Below, in pieces: positions 27,489 through 36,998 of a DNA stretch of 64,000 nt; the stretch's first letter is position 1; each line of letters opens with the position of its first letter. The DNA is from an uncultured Flammeovirgaceae bacterium. Lineage in GTDB: Bacteria > Bacteroidota > Bacteroidia > Cytophagales > Cyclobacteriaceae. The notes under the pieces were generated by a model. It searched no databases and was not told the DNA's origin. It saw only the letters and a list, made by a program, of their open reading frames with translations. Both the position numbers and the translations under genes were made by a program. Where the stretch lies: assembly GCA_937883755.1 (NCBI GenBank), contig CAKZYA010000014.1, positions 1-64,000 of the forward strand. The letters run 5' to 3'.

Positions 27489-29447
27489 TTAGTAGCTAAA
27501 GTTTAAGTTGTTTAGGCCATTCTGCACTTCGGGCACCGACATAAATAAATCCCAAAGCAAGCCGGAGCGATAGTTTTCTATCATCACGACGATAGGACCT
27601 TGGTCAATAGCTAGGTAAGAGTCGGCGTACCAATCTTCGGTCGCATTAAAAGCATCGTGAAATCCGTACTCGCCCCAGAGTCGGTCGCCCATGGTGTAGT
27701 AAAAAAAGTGTAAAGCATCCAATGATTTCTCCGGAGTGTAGGGGAAAGAAGACAGTGCCGCAGTAGGGGTGATAACTCCCAGGTCGTTGGTAGGGGAGTG
27801 GGCGGAGTAGCCGTCGTGACTATCGCTAGCAGTAAGTCCCCAGCATGCTTCAGAATAAGCTGCGTAATTTCGGGGATTATCAGTGCAATAGGCTTGATTA
27901 ACAAGGGCGTGATTTACGCTCTGCGTCCAATAGTTCGCGTACTGATCGGATAGGTTTCGCGGGTTCAGTCCTAAGAAAGAGTAATGAGAAAAGAACAGCG
28001 GCCCACCTAACTCTGGCCCAAGCGGTAGCTCATGGCCGTAGTAAGAGTCGCCATTAGTCATTTGACCGTTTCTAGTCCAACCATTCTCATAAACTTCTGG
28101 TGAGATGGGAAAGGTAGGCGAACCCGCGGCTAATACGTAGACTATCAAAGATTCATTATAGCCCGTTATCGGTAAGCTAATTGCCCAGGCATTATCGGGC
28201 GACCAGTGCCAATAGAGCACATCTTGACCGTTTTGGGTATACCAAGTCCATTCTACTTCTTCCCAGAGCTGGGTGATTTTGTCAATTAAAGCGTTTTCTT
28301 CGGCATTAGTCTCGTCTAGCCAGGCGCGAACCGCCAGTAACCCCTGCACCAGAAAAGCAGTTTCTACTAAATCACCCCCATCGTCTTGCGGACTAAAGGG
28401 AATGACTTCGCCAGTATTTCCATTCATCCAATGCGGCCAGGCTCCGTGAAAGCGGTCAGCAGTTTCTAAGAAGTTGACAATCTTGATAAATCGCTCAATG
28501 GCTTCGGTTCGACTAATAAATCCTCGTTCTACTCCCACAATCATTGCCATCAGTCCAAATCCAGTGCCGCCACTAGTGACCAGGTCGCCGGAAGTGTTTC
28601 TCTCACGAGCCATGCCACTAACCGGATGACCGAAATCCCAGAAATAGCGAAAGGTCTGGGTCTGCACTTTAGTGAGTAATTCTTCATCTGAAATCATCGG
28701 AAACTTGGGCGTTTCGTCTACCGTGGTGTAAAGCGTTCGGGAAAATTCAGAGAAAGATTCGCCTTGCTGCCCGACTAGCTGATTGGAAACAGTGAGTTCG
28801 TAACGACTGAGGTAGTTGAGATTATCGGTAGTAGTGATATTCACTGTTTGATTTTCATCAGAAAAGCTAAACTCTAGTTCAGGTGAACCGGATAAGCTAA
28901 CAGCTTCGGTTACCGAGGATTGAGACACTGGTATACTGAAGTTAAGCACTAATGTTAAGTTGAGAGGTACATCCAGGACACGACTTGCAGTCGGAATCTC
29001 TTCACTGCCAATTGTTGCGGAGACAATTTCTAGCTTGCCCAAAATCGTCTTGAACCGAAGTTGGATTTCCTCAAAAGTTTCGCCTAGCGTTCCCACCAAC
29101 TGAGAGGATATTTGCAAAGTATGCTCCGTCCCATTTTCTAATGCCCCAACCGGAAAAAGCACTAGTGTTCTATTCTCATTAGAAAAGCTTAAATCAAAAT
29201 CAATATCAGAATTGCTCCGAAGCGATAGTGCTTGGGTAGCAGTTGTGCCATTAACTGGTGAGGAGAACGTCAGCGAGATAGAACGGTCAATGGGAACACC
29301 TTCCGTTATTTCTCCGGTTAAATTTAAGCTGTCCGAACCTACGGTTGCCTCTACTAAACTTAAGCTGGGAGTCTCGGTTTTTTCGTTGCTACAAGCTACC
29401 GCATAGACAAGTGAGAAGACAAGTAAGGCTGTTTTCTTGGCCAGCAT
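27489..29447 (-). CDS. GH144-type hydrolase with two N-terminal Ig-like (Big_5) domains
   Basis: Start at 29447 gives a proper lipoprotein signal (MLAKKTALLVFSLVYAVAC); a further in-frame ATG at 29474 adds only hydrophobic residues. Two tandem bacterial Ig-like domains (each with 'SLTFSSPV' or 'LVLNFSIPV' and a late 'LFP.GALENGTEHTL' type strand) precede the same (alpha/alpha)6 catalytic body as the neighbouring paralogue: TQTFRYFWDFGHPVSGMA, GGTGFGLMAM, HGAWPHWMNG, DDGGDLVETAFLVQG, YWHWSPDNAW, YNESLIVYVLAAGSPT. The Ig modules probably lift the enzyme from the outer membrane. The TAA stop is directly followed by the ATG of the shorter paralogue, a tandem duplication. Confidence 0.85.
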   Translation of the reverse strand: MLAKKTALLVFSLVYAVACSNEKTETPSLSLVEATVGSDSLNLTGEITEGVPIDRSISLTFSSPVNGTTATQALSLRSNSDIDFDLSFSNENRTLVLFPVGALENGTEHTLQISSQLVGTLGETFEEIQLRFKTILGKLEIVSATIGSEEIPTASRVLDVPLNLTLVLNFSIPVSQSSVTEAVSLSGSPELEFSFSDENQTVNITTTDNLNYLSRYELTVSNQLVGQQGESFSEFSRTLYTTVDETPKFPMISDEELLTKVQTQTFRYFWDFGHPVSGMARERNTSGDLVTSGGTGFGLMAMIVGVERGFISRTEAIERFIKIVNFLETADRFHGAWPHWMNGNTGEVIPFSPQDDGGDLVETAFLVQGLLAVRAWLDETNAEENALIDKITQLWEEVEWTWYTQNGQDVLYWHWSPDNAWAISLPITGYNESLIVYVLAAGSPTFPISPEVYENGWTRNGQMTNGDSYYGHELPLGPELGGPLFFSHYSFLGLNPRNLSDQYANYWTQSVNHALVNQAYCTDNPRNYAAYSEACWGLTASDSHDGYSAHSPTNDLGVITPTAALSSFPYTPEKSLDALHFFYYTMGDRLWGEYGFHDAFNATEDWYADSYLAIDQGPIVVMIENYRSGLLWDLFMSVPEVQNGLNNLNFSY

Positions 29448-29448
29448 A

Positions 29449-29507
29449 AAAAGAAGGAAAAAGAGAAGAAACAAGAATTTAATCTGCCCCTTCTCTTAAG
29501 TTTTAAA
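29449..29507. repeat. Purine/pyrimidine intergenic element D (short)
   Basis: A/G tract (AAAAAGAAGGAAAAAGAGAAG) reduced version followed by CTGCCCCTTCTCTT. Lies between the LamG gene and the GH144 gene inside the operon. Confidence 0.3.
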
Positions 29508-29532
29508 AAATCAGTAACTAACTGCCAGCAGC

Positions 29533-30630
29533 TTAAAGGTTGCCCTGGCGAGTATCAATAATGGCTTGAACTTCCTCTGGGGTTAGAGCTTTGTTGAATA
29601 TTCGCAGCTCGTCCAGTAAACTATTGCCGGATAAATGTCCCCATTCCATGAAACGTGGTGCGCCTGAGGCAATGGATAAAATATCGCAACCCGTCCAGTC
29701 TACTCCTGGAAACTCCCCTTGACTAGCCACTTGACCATCCAGATAAACCGCAGCACTAGTCGGCGATATCGTAAATGCTACGTGTACCCACTCGGCGGTG
29801 TCGGGGTTAACCGTAGCCGAAGGGCCACCGTCAAACCAGTTATCACCGGCACCGTTACCTACGTTTAGCTTAAAAATCTGATTGGTTGCCCCACCTTCCC
29901 GGAAGAAGCGGAACCCACTGGTGCGGTTATTCGGAGTGTCGGGCTTATCAGGATCGGGCGGGCCGATTACCAGAATGCCCGCCCGGTCAGGGTCACTCTT
30001 CACATTGTACCAGAACGAAGCACTGAATTCAGGATTTTGCAGGGATGCCGAAGGGTAAGTTAGATAAGAATTAGCACTACCCTCGTAGGAAAACTCTCCC
30101 GCAGCAGCATTAGTAGAAAATCCGGGTTCACCTACCACAGTAGCGGGAGTCTCCGAAAGCAACTCAAGGTATGATTCAGCTTCAAAAGGCATGTAGAAGA
30201 TCTCGCCTTCGAACTGAGCTACATATTTGTTGGATACAGTAAACGGTACCGTAACCGTAGTGGCTTTTCCCGCTATATCAGTTGCTACTACTTCAAAGGT
30301 GTAGTCGCCAATAGGAAGGTCATCGTAGGTATACGAGTCAAATACTTTGCGGTAATCCTTAAAATCGGTGAGGGTCGTTAATTCGGTTCCATCCAGCGAT
30401 AGTTTTATGGATTGTACTTCAATATCATCCTGTACCTCGAAGCGGAAGTTCAAATCCGTTTGTTCATCAGTAAAGGGAATATTTACTAATGCGGGTGGAA
30501 ATGTAACTGCTACGGAAGGCTCGGCTTCGTCGGAACCAGGATCAACCGTACTGATGTCATCAATATACCCATCCTGACAGCCCAAGCTGAAGATGAGCAT
30601 CACGTAAAATAGAAGGTTTATCGTTTTCAT
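29533..30630 (-). CDS. LamG/concanavalin-like surface lipoprotein (SusE-position glycan-binding candidate)
   Basis: 365 residues, lipobox Cys18 (MLIFSLGC). An Ig-like domain with DIEVQSIKLSLDGTEL and DLPIGDYTFEVVATD (about 40-130) is followed by a LamG/concanavalin A-like jelly roll (about 150-345: GSANSYLTYPS, FSASFWYNVKSD, AEWVHVAFTISPTSAAVYLDG, LLDELRIFNKALTPEE). It sits directly after SusD, where polysaccharide loci encode surface glycan-binding proteins. No catalytic motif seen. I infer substrate capture on the cell surface. Confidence 0.8.
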   Translation of the reverse strand: MKTINLLFYVMLIFSLGCQDGYIDDISTVDPGSDEAEPSVAVTFPPALVNIPFTDEQTDLNFRFEVQDDIEVQSIKLSLDGTELTTLTDFKDYRKVFDSYTYDDLPIGDYTFEVVATDIAGKATTVTVPFTVSNKYVAQFEGEIFYMPFEAESYLELLSETPATVVGEPGFSTNAAAGEFSYEGSANSYLTYPSASLQNPEFSASFWYNVKSDPDRAGILVIGPPDPDKPDTPNNRTSGFRFFREGGATNQIFKLNVGNGAGDNWFDGGPSATVNPDTAEWVHVAFTISPTSAAVYLDGQVASQGEFPGVDWTGCDILSIASGAPRFMEWGHLSGNSLLDELRIFNKALTPEEVQAIIDTRQGNL

Positions 30631-30649
30631 ACTTTAAGTTTTAAAGATT

Positions 30650-30740
30650 AGGAGAACGGAAGATGGAGAAAGGGAAACGAGAGAACAGGGCGAAAACCAT
30701 TTTCTTTTCCGCGCGGTGCCCGCTCCCTTCTCCTTTATCC
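30650..30740. repeat. Purine/pyrimidine intergenic element E
   Basis: Purine half GGAGAACGGAAGATGGAGAA then AGGGAAACGAGAGAACAGGG; pyrimidine half CGCTCCCTTCTCCTTTATCC. Located between SusD and the LamG gene, it could form a long imperfect hairpin in the transcript and lower expression of the genes after SusD. Confidence 0.45.
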
Positions 30741-30747
30741 GGTTTCA

Positions 30748-32307
30748 TTAGCTATTGTTATTTTCAGCGGCTTCTTTAATCTGAGGTAAAATATCTTGTT
30801 GCTCTAGTGGATATGGTAAATAGCGGTCGGTAGCGGGGTCATAGCTTCGCCCGGCGTAGTTCAATTCATCAGTACGGTTGTAGCGGGTTAGATCGTAGAA
30901 GCGGATTCCCCATTCGGTACCTAACTCGGCGAACTTTTCATCCAACACATTGTCTATTGTCACCCCGCTTAATGGAGCCATCCCAGCGCGGGCTCGTACT
31001 ACATTTACCGCTTCATCGGCAGAGAGCGAGGAGCTGGTAGCCCCGCTCACTAAGGCTTCAGCATGCATCAGCAATATTTGGGAGTAGCGGATAACCTGAA
31101 AATTATTATTCTCGCCGTAGGTGAAACGACCGGGGGTAAGTTGGTTGGAAGGTAGATAGAACTTACCGCTCAGGAAGTTGTAGCGGGGATGATTGTTAAA
31201 CACATCGCCGGATTGAGTGGTGTTAGAAACCCAGTCGGGCAAATTAGCATAGTTTGGATCCGATTGAATTTCAGCAATCCCATCGGGGGTAAACAAGACG
31301 GTAGTTTCCAGCCGTTCACGCTCACCGCGATCCAGCATAAACTTGATATATTTGACGCTAGGCTCCCAAAACCCCCAGCCTCCGCCTGAGCCTTCTACTG
31401 CCGGAGTCCAGTTAGAGGGACCGAAGAAATTCCACAGATAGCGAGTTCGGGTACCGGATGCCATACCGAAGTCGGAATACTGTAGTTCCAGTAAGCTTTC
31501 ATCGCTTAGTTTACCAGGGATTTTAAATAGTTGGTAGTAATCCTCTACCAAAGAGAAGGCGTTAGCCCCGATGATCTGGCTGGTAGCATCAGCTACTGTC
31601 TGGTAATCTTGCAGTTCCAGGTGAGTCATTGCCTTTACCGCTAGTGCTGTGTGGCGAGTTACTCCACCGGGTACGTCGGTTCGTTCGTTAGGTCGTACGT
31701 TAGGCAGTAGCGGGATAGCTTCATCCATCTGAGCCGATAAGTGCTGCATCACTTCCTCAAAAGAGCTTAGTTGGATATTAAACAATGCGCTTGGCTCAGA
31801 AGATTCAGGAATCAAAATACGTTCCCACAATCGGGCTAGTTGTAACATCTCAAAGGCTCGCATTACTTTTATTTCAGCAATGTACTGGTCAGCAGTGGCT
31901 GCATCGGCTGCGGCTTCTTTGTATTTCTCAATTTCCTCCATCGCTCCGTGCCAGTATAAAATATCAGAATACAGATTGAGCCAAGTAGAATTATACATCC
32001 AGAAGTTACGATCATAACGAAACTCATCTGTTCCAATAAGAGGTTCTTGGTCACCTGCGGCATTTACATCATCTCCCCGAACGGAGATAATTGGAAAGGT
32101 CTCCCACTGTAAATTATTCAGCTCAGCGTAAGAACCATAGAGCATCAGAATCATATTACTGGTTTCTGAATAGTCAGTGTTCTCTACAATATCCTGGTTT
32201 TGTAGTGGTTGCTCAAGCTGGTCTTGGCAGGATACAGTCACTAACAGAGATAATATAAGTGCTGGTAAGCGATATATTTCTTTATGAAATTTCATGATAC
32301 TATTCAT
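30748..32307 (-). CDS. SusD/RagB family nutrient-binding lipoprotein
   Basis: 519 residues, lipobox in LLVTVSCQDQ. Typical SusD organisation: N-terminal helices with NLQWETFPIISVRGDDVNA, TPR-like part (VMRAFEMLQLARLWERI, AVKAMTHLELQDYQTVADAT), and conserved C-terminal QILLMHAEALV, EAVNVVRARAGM and RFYDLTRYN. It caps the SusC porin and binds glycan at the outer membrane surface. Starts 12 bp after SusC. An ATG 12 bp further in (32295) is an equally good start. Confidence 0.95.
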   Translation of the reverse strand: MNSIMKFHKEIYRLPALILSLLVTVSCQDQLEQPLQNQDIVENTDYSETSNMILMLYGSYAELNNLQWETFPIISVRGDDVNAAGDQEPLIGTDEFRYDRNFWMYNSTWLNLYSDILYWHGAMEEIEKYKEAAADAATADQYIAEIKVMRAFEMLQLARLWERILIPESSEPSALFNIQLSSFEEVMQHLSAQMDEAIPLLPNVRPNERTDVPGGVTRHTALAVKAMTHLELQDYQTVADATSQIIGANAFSLVEDYYQLFKIPGKLSDESLLELQYSDFGMASGTRTRYLWNFFGPSNWTPAVEGSGGGWGFWEPSVKYIKFMLDRGERERLETTVLFTPDGIAEIQSDPNYANLPDWVSNTTQSGDVFNNHPRYNFLSGKFYLPSNQLTPGRFTYGENNNFQVIRYSQILLMHAEALVSGATSSSLSADEAVNVVRARAGMAPLSGVTIDNVLDEKFAELGTEWGIRFYDLTRYNRTDELNYAGRSYDPATDRYLPYPLEQQDILPQIKEAAENNNS

Positions 32308-32319
32308 TTGAGTCAGTTT

Positions 32320-35300
32320 CTAAAGAGTGATATTGAGTCCAATAGTATAAACTGCCGGGATTGGGTAAACCTGACGATCAATGCCATTGGCAACTTCAGG
32401 GTTGAAGCCGTTATAATTGAAGACAGTCAACGGTCGCTCGGCAGTTAAAGTCAAACGGGTTTTGGGTAATTTCTCATTATACCAAGGCTGCTCGGAAAAC
32501 AGGTATGATAAGCGGACATTCTGAATTCGGAAGTAACTACCATCTTCCACGAAGTAATCGCTCATATTCTGATTCCAACCCTTTCGTAGCCCAGCTGCCG
32601 AAGGGTAACGATTAGAGGTGCCCGGGCCGCGCCATAAGTTATTTACCAGTTCGGCATCCAGGTTGGTATCGTTAGTAAAGATGATCTCACCTCGCTTGCG
32701 GTTCAAGATTTGATGCCCCGTTTGCCCCTGAAAGTTAGCCGTCAGATTGAAATTTTGATAGGTTAGGCCAAAGTTGAATCCGTAGGTAAGGGTGGGTAAG
32801 TATGATCCTAGCACCACTCGGTCGTCGGCATCAACTACCCCGTCACCATTCTGGTCGCGGAAGAAGAAATCACCAGGTTCTAGGCTGTTGTCGGTAATGA
32901 ATTCCTGGGTGTAGCCACTGTTATTGATTTGCGCTTCATCCTGAAATACGCCAACTACTTCATAGCCGTAGAATGCCTCAAAGGGTTCACCTAAGATAGA
33001 TCGTTGCCGAAACTCGGCAGAGCCATGGTTCAAACTTTCGGCTCCACCTAAACTCAGTACCTCATTATTTAGCGTAGCCAAGTTACCTCCAATGTTGTAA
33101 GAGAATCCATCCAGAAAGTTATCGCTCCAGTTCAAGCTCAACTCTAAGCCTTCGTTGCGGATTTCGCCCCGGCTGCGTCGCTCAGTATCCCGGAATACTG
33201 GAGGAATAATTCCTACGGCTAAGTTTTCAGTATCGCGGATGAAGTAATCAGCTTCTACCGACAGACGCTCGTTGAACAAACGAGAGGTGATCCCTACGTT
33301 GATTTCCTCGGTAGTTTCCCAACGTTCAATCAGGTCAAAAGTGGGGCGCAAGCGACGTCCAGTAACTAGCACATCATCAATGGCGGTAGTGGTTTCTTCC
33401 AGCGTAGGGGCACCTACGGCCGGACGAATATTGTCATTACCGAGTTGTCCCCAACTACCCCGAAGTTTGAGAAAATCAATGAAGTTTACATTAAAGAAAT
33501 TCTCTTCTGAGAGCACCCATCCGGCTCCGAAGGTCATAAAATCTCCCCACTGCTGCTGAAATTTATTATTACCATCGCGACGATAAGTAGCATACAGTAG
33601 GTAGCGATCGTCATAGTTGTATGCCACTCGGCCGAAGAAGGATTGAAAGAACAATTGCCCGTTTATGGTACGGTTTCCAAAAATATTGCCGTTGTCCCCA
33701 TCATTACCAGTTGCGTCCCCGATGTTGTCAACATCAAAATTTAGGGCTCGCGATAAGTACCACAATTCCTCCTGATCGCGACTCGGGTTGGGAGAAATAT
33801 CTTCGCCCCGCACAAATAATAGTTCGGCATACTCACTACGGTAAGAGTAGCCACCCACTACGGTTAAGAAGTGATCACCGAAGTTGTTTTCGTAAGTCAG
33901 GAAGTTGTCCCAAACTTGATCAAAGGTTGCGAGATTGTTGCGCCGGATGGACGAAAGAAAGTCTTGATTGCCGTCAGCGTAGGCAAAATCTACGTTACGG
34001 GCGGTTTTCCCTTCCAGACTGTAGTTGTACGATGAGCGGAAGGAGAGGACATTAGGCACAATGTCAATTTCGCCGTAGAAGTTTCCGTTAACTGTACCTG
34101 TTTGGTTACGATTATCGTTATACAATAGTGGATAGAAGGGATTTTGTCTACCTCGGTAGCCAATCAGTTGGGCGTTCGCTAATTGATCCTCATTAGCCGT
34201 GTTCAATGGATCGTAAGGAGGAAGAATAGGTACTGCAAAATAGCCCTGGAACCAAGCCGCATTTTCGCCAACAAATTGACGGGAAGTGCTCACATTGAAG
34301 TTGCCGCCTACAGTTAACCAGTCTTTTACTTGCGTATCAATCTTAGTACGGAAGTTAAGCCGGGTAAACTCATTTCGGGCTGATTTTAATAGTCCTTGCT
34401 GGTTAAAGTAGCTTCCGCCCACCGAATAACGGGTTTTGGTTCCACCACCGTTGAAGCTCAGTGTATGATTTTGGATACTGGCTGGCTCCATAATTTCGCG
34501 GTACCAATCAGTATTTACATCCGGAACGTTGGGGTTAATGCGGCTGCGGCCAAAGCGTTGCATGGCATTGTCGACAAACGTAATATCGGCATCTGAACCC
34601 GTTTCATTCACGTAGCGTACAAACTGCTCAGAGTTCGCCATTTGTAGTACGTTCTGCGGGTTCTGTATTCCATAGTAACCATCGTATACAATCTCTGGTG
34701 CTTGCTCGTAGTCACCCGATTTAGTTTCAATTAGCACTACGCCATTGGCGGCTCGCACTCCGTAAATGGCCGATGCCGATGCATCTTTCAGCACTGACAT
34801 GGTTTGGATATCATTGGGATTAAGAAAATCGATATTGTCAAAGAACATTCCGTCTACTACGTAGAGCGGAGCCGCATTGCCTTCAAATGAGCCAATACCC
34901 CGCACTCGCACCGTGGGTGCAGCACCGGGAGCACCACTGCTCACAATTTGTACCCCAGCTACCCGTCCTTGAAGAGCCTGCATGGCTTGTCCGGTAGGAG
35001 TCTGCTGAATTTCCTCCGCCTTCACTGTTGAGATAGCCGAAGTCAGATCTTTTTCTTCCTGGGTTCCGTATCCTACTACTACAATTTCGGAGAGAGAGGT
35101 AATGCTAGGCATCATTTGTACATTAATTACGGTCTGATTACCGACCCGAATTTCTTCAGTTTCATAACCTACGGAAGAAAACGCTAAGGTATCTTCGGGT
35201 GAAGCAGTGATTCGGTAGTTTCCGTCTAAGTCAGTAACTGTACCCGTGGATGTTCCCTTGATAATAACATTCACCCCGGGCAGTGCTGTGTCATCAGTAA

Positions 35301-35856
35301 AGTCAGTAACCGTACCCGTGATTACTGCCAAATTTCTTTGAGACTTTATTGTCAGTGATGGCGTATTTCGAGAAATGAGAGGAAGCAATGTACTGGTAGA
35401 GGCAGCATCATAGACTGACTTTTTCTCTACTTTCTGCACCGATGACCGCTTCTGAAGAATATAATAGTCCTCTTGAAACTGTCGGAATTGTAATCCCATT
35501 GGCTGAACCACCTGATGTACAGTACGCTCCAACTCATTCTTAGGCACTTTGAGTACCTGCTTTGCTTGTTGGACATTTACGATCTTATCATTTACTAAAT
35601 CACTTTGATAAGTGATCTTGATATTGTGCTTCTTTTCTACCTCAAACAGCATCTGCTTAAGAGACTGGGAGGACGTTTGTTCAGGTTGTGCGGTCAGCGT
35701 GTTGGAAGAAGGCCAACGAGCTGCCAATTTCTGAGCAGGAGCTGTAAAGGTTGTTAATAGAAGAAGGAAAAGCACGGTCAGCCTGGCTGGCCATTCTGGT
35801 TGGGGTACTGGTGTCTTCATAGTGCAGTTATTGAAGTTGAGTTTTACTTCATTCAT
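32320..35856 (-). CDS. SusC/RagA TonB-dependent outer-membrane transporter with STN signalling domain
   Basis: 1178 residues. Signal peptide within 13-41 (a second ATG at 35820 starts it more tightly). STN domain at about 64-135 (QMLFEVEKKHNIKITYQ), carboxypeptidase regulatory-like domain at about 177-250 (GTVTDFTDDTALPGVNV), plug starting at EIVVVGYGTQ (258-267) with MQALQGRVAGVQI and VRVRGIGSF, then a barrel ending in IGLNITL. The STN domain is what contacts FecR-type anti-sigma factors, and the two upstream genes are an ECF sigma and a FecR, so transport and gene induction are very probably coupled. Imports oligosaccharides, inferred to be beta-1,2-linked glucans. Confidence 0.96.
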   Translation of the reverse strand: MNEVKLNFNNCTMKTPVPQPEWPARLTVLFLLLLTTFTAPAQKLAARWPSSNTLTAQPEQTSSQSLKQMLFEVEKKHNIKITYQSDLVNDKIVNVQQAKQVLKVPKNELERTVHQVVQPMGLQFRQFQEDYYILQKRSSVQKVEKKSVYDAASTSTLLPLISRNTPSLTIKSQRNLAVITGTVTDFTDDTALPGVNVIIKGTSTGTVTDLDGNYRITASPEDTLAFSSVGYETEEIRVGNQTVINVQMMPSITSLSEIVVVGYGTQEEKDLTSAISTVKAEEIQQTPTGQAMQALQGRVAGVQIVSSGAPGAAPTVRVRGIGSFEGNAAPLYVVDGMFFDNIDFLNPNDIQTMSVLKDASASAIYGVRAANGVVLIETKSGDYEQAPEIVYDGYYGIQNPQNVLQMANSEQFVRYVNETGSDADITFVDNAMQRFGRSRINPNVPDVNTDWYREIMEPASIQNHTLSFNGGGTKTRYSVGGSYFNQQGLLKSARNEFTRLNFRTKIDTQVKDWLTVGGNFNVSTSRQFVGENAAWFQGYFAVPILPPYDPLNTANEDQLANAQLIGYRGRQNPFYPLLYNDNRNQTGTVNGNFYGEIDIVPNVLSFRSSYNYSLEGKTARNVDFAYADGNQDFLSSIRRNNLATFDQVWDNFLTYENNFGDHFLTVVGGYSYRSEYAELLFVRGEDISPNPSRDQEELWYLSRALNFDVDNIGDATGNDGDNGNIFGNRTINGQLFFQSFFGRVAYNYDDRYLLYATYRRDGNNKFQQQWGDFMTFGAGWVLSEENFFNVNFIDFLKLRGSWGQLGNDNIRPAVGAPTLEETTTAIDDVLVTGRRLRPTFDLIERWETTEEINVGITSRLFNERLSVEADYFIRDTENLAVGIIPPVFRDTERRSRGEIRNEGLELSLNWSDNFLDGFSYNIGGNLATLNNEVLSLGGAESLNHGSAEFRQRSILGEPFEAFYGYEVVGVFQDEAQINNSGYTQEFITDNSLEPGDFFFRDQNGDGVVDADDRVVLGSYLPTLTYGFNFGLTYQNFNLTANFQGQTGHQILNRKRGEIIFTNDTNLDAELVNNLWRGPGTSNRYPSAAGLRKGWNQNMSDYFVEDGSYFRIQNVRLSYLFSEQPWYNEKLPKTRLTLTAERPLTVFNYNGFNPEVANGIDRQVYPIPAVYTIGLNITL

Positions 35857-35876
35857 AGGTTTACATAGGTGAAAGA

Positions 35877-36833
35877 TTATTCCCGTAGGCGTATTTGTCC
35901 ATCTTCTTCCGTGGCCTGGATGCCAAAGATTTCTTGAAGCAGAGCCAGTAGCATACGCATATCATTATTAGGTAAAGTACCCGTGAGCTTTAGTTGGGTA
36001 ATGCTGTCGCTCTCGATAATCACCGGAAGTCCATAGAGATCCTCAATAGTTTGAGCGACTTCCGCCATAGGAGCGTCATTAAATAAAAGCTTATAGTTTC
36101 GCCAGGAGGTGACTGGATCAGTCTCCACTGCAACGAGGGTAAAGTTGTCGTCTTCGGTGAGGGTAGCTTGTTCGCCCGGGCGCAAAATGACATCGGTTAC
36201 GTCGTTGAGGGCAGCATCTAAGCTATTGAGCTTAACTTTGCCTTCATCCAAGGTTACCTGCGTAGTTCCCCGGCGATTCTGCACATTAAATTCGGTGCCC
36301 AATACTTCTACCGCCAGGTTGTTGGTGTATACCGTAAATGATTGGTGATTCGCTAAGTGCTGTACTGAAAAGTAGGCTTCCCCTTCTAGCCAGATTTGGC
36401 GAGGAGAGTCAATCTGCCACTGTCGTTCGTACTTGACGGATGAGTTGGCGTTGAGCACTATGGTAGACTGATCGGGGAGTACGATAGTGCGAGTTTCGGC
36501 AAACCCAGCGGTTTGGGTGACCATACTGTTCATCCATAGATAGTATACTACTAAAAAACCAAGCATTGCCCCAGTAATGCTGGCGGCTATTTTCCAGGTA
36601 GCTAATGAGCGGCGTTGGGGTAAACGAGTCGAGAGTTGCTCGTATATATTTTCAGATTGCTGGGAAGAGAGTGGTTTTGTGTCATGTAACTCTTGCCAAA
36701 GCTGCTGAATTATTTCCTCGTGCTCTTCGGCTTGGGGATGCTTTTGTAGATAGTTCAGTAGTTCTTCCAATTCGTCTCGACTGCACTGTCGGGCAAAATA
36801 TTTCTGGAGTAACTGCTGCGAACGGTAAGACAT
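35877..36833 (-). CDS. FecR-family anti-sigma factor (DUF4974)
   Basis: 318 residues. Cytoplasmic N-terminal part (1-80) with FARQCSRDELEELLNYL, one membrane helix (82-100), periplasmic FecR domain (TRTIVLPDQSTIVLNANS, GEAYFSV, VLGTEFNVQNR) and the C-terminal DUF4974 domain (LLFNDAPMAEVAQTIEDLYGL, LTGTLPNN). It passes the signal from the SusC STN domain to the ECF sigma factor upstream. A 165-bp gap separates it from the sigma gene, so it may have its own promoter; SusC follows after 20 bp. Confidence 0.95.
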   Translation of the reverse strand: MSYRSQQLLQKYFARQCSRDELEELLNYLQKHPQAEEHEEIIQQLWQELHDTKPLSSQQSENIYEQLSTRLPQRRSLATWKIAASITGAMLGFLVVYYLWMNSMVTQTAGFAETRTIVLPDQSTIVLNANSSVKYERQWQIDSPRQIWLEGEAYFSVQHLANHQSFTVYTNNLAVEVLGTEFNVQNRRGTTQVTLDEGKVKLNSLDAALNDVTDVILRPGEQATLTEDDNFTLVAVETDPVTSWRNYKLLFNDAPMAEVAQTIEDLYGLPVIIESDSITQLKLTGTLPNNDMRMLLALLQEIFGIQATEEDGQIRLRE

Positions 36834-36998
36834 AAATACTTTTTATATCTTACTATCCATCTGGCTACTAAAACGAATAGTGAACTCTGAATTTTTTCAT
36901 TATTTCCATTCCTAAGCCTGAAAAACTGGAATTTTAGCAATTAATAGGGCTTTTCAGTATGAGATTGTCAAGCTAGTGTTTCGTTTCAATTGCAGAGG

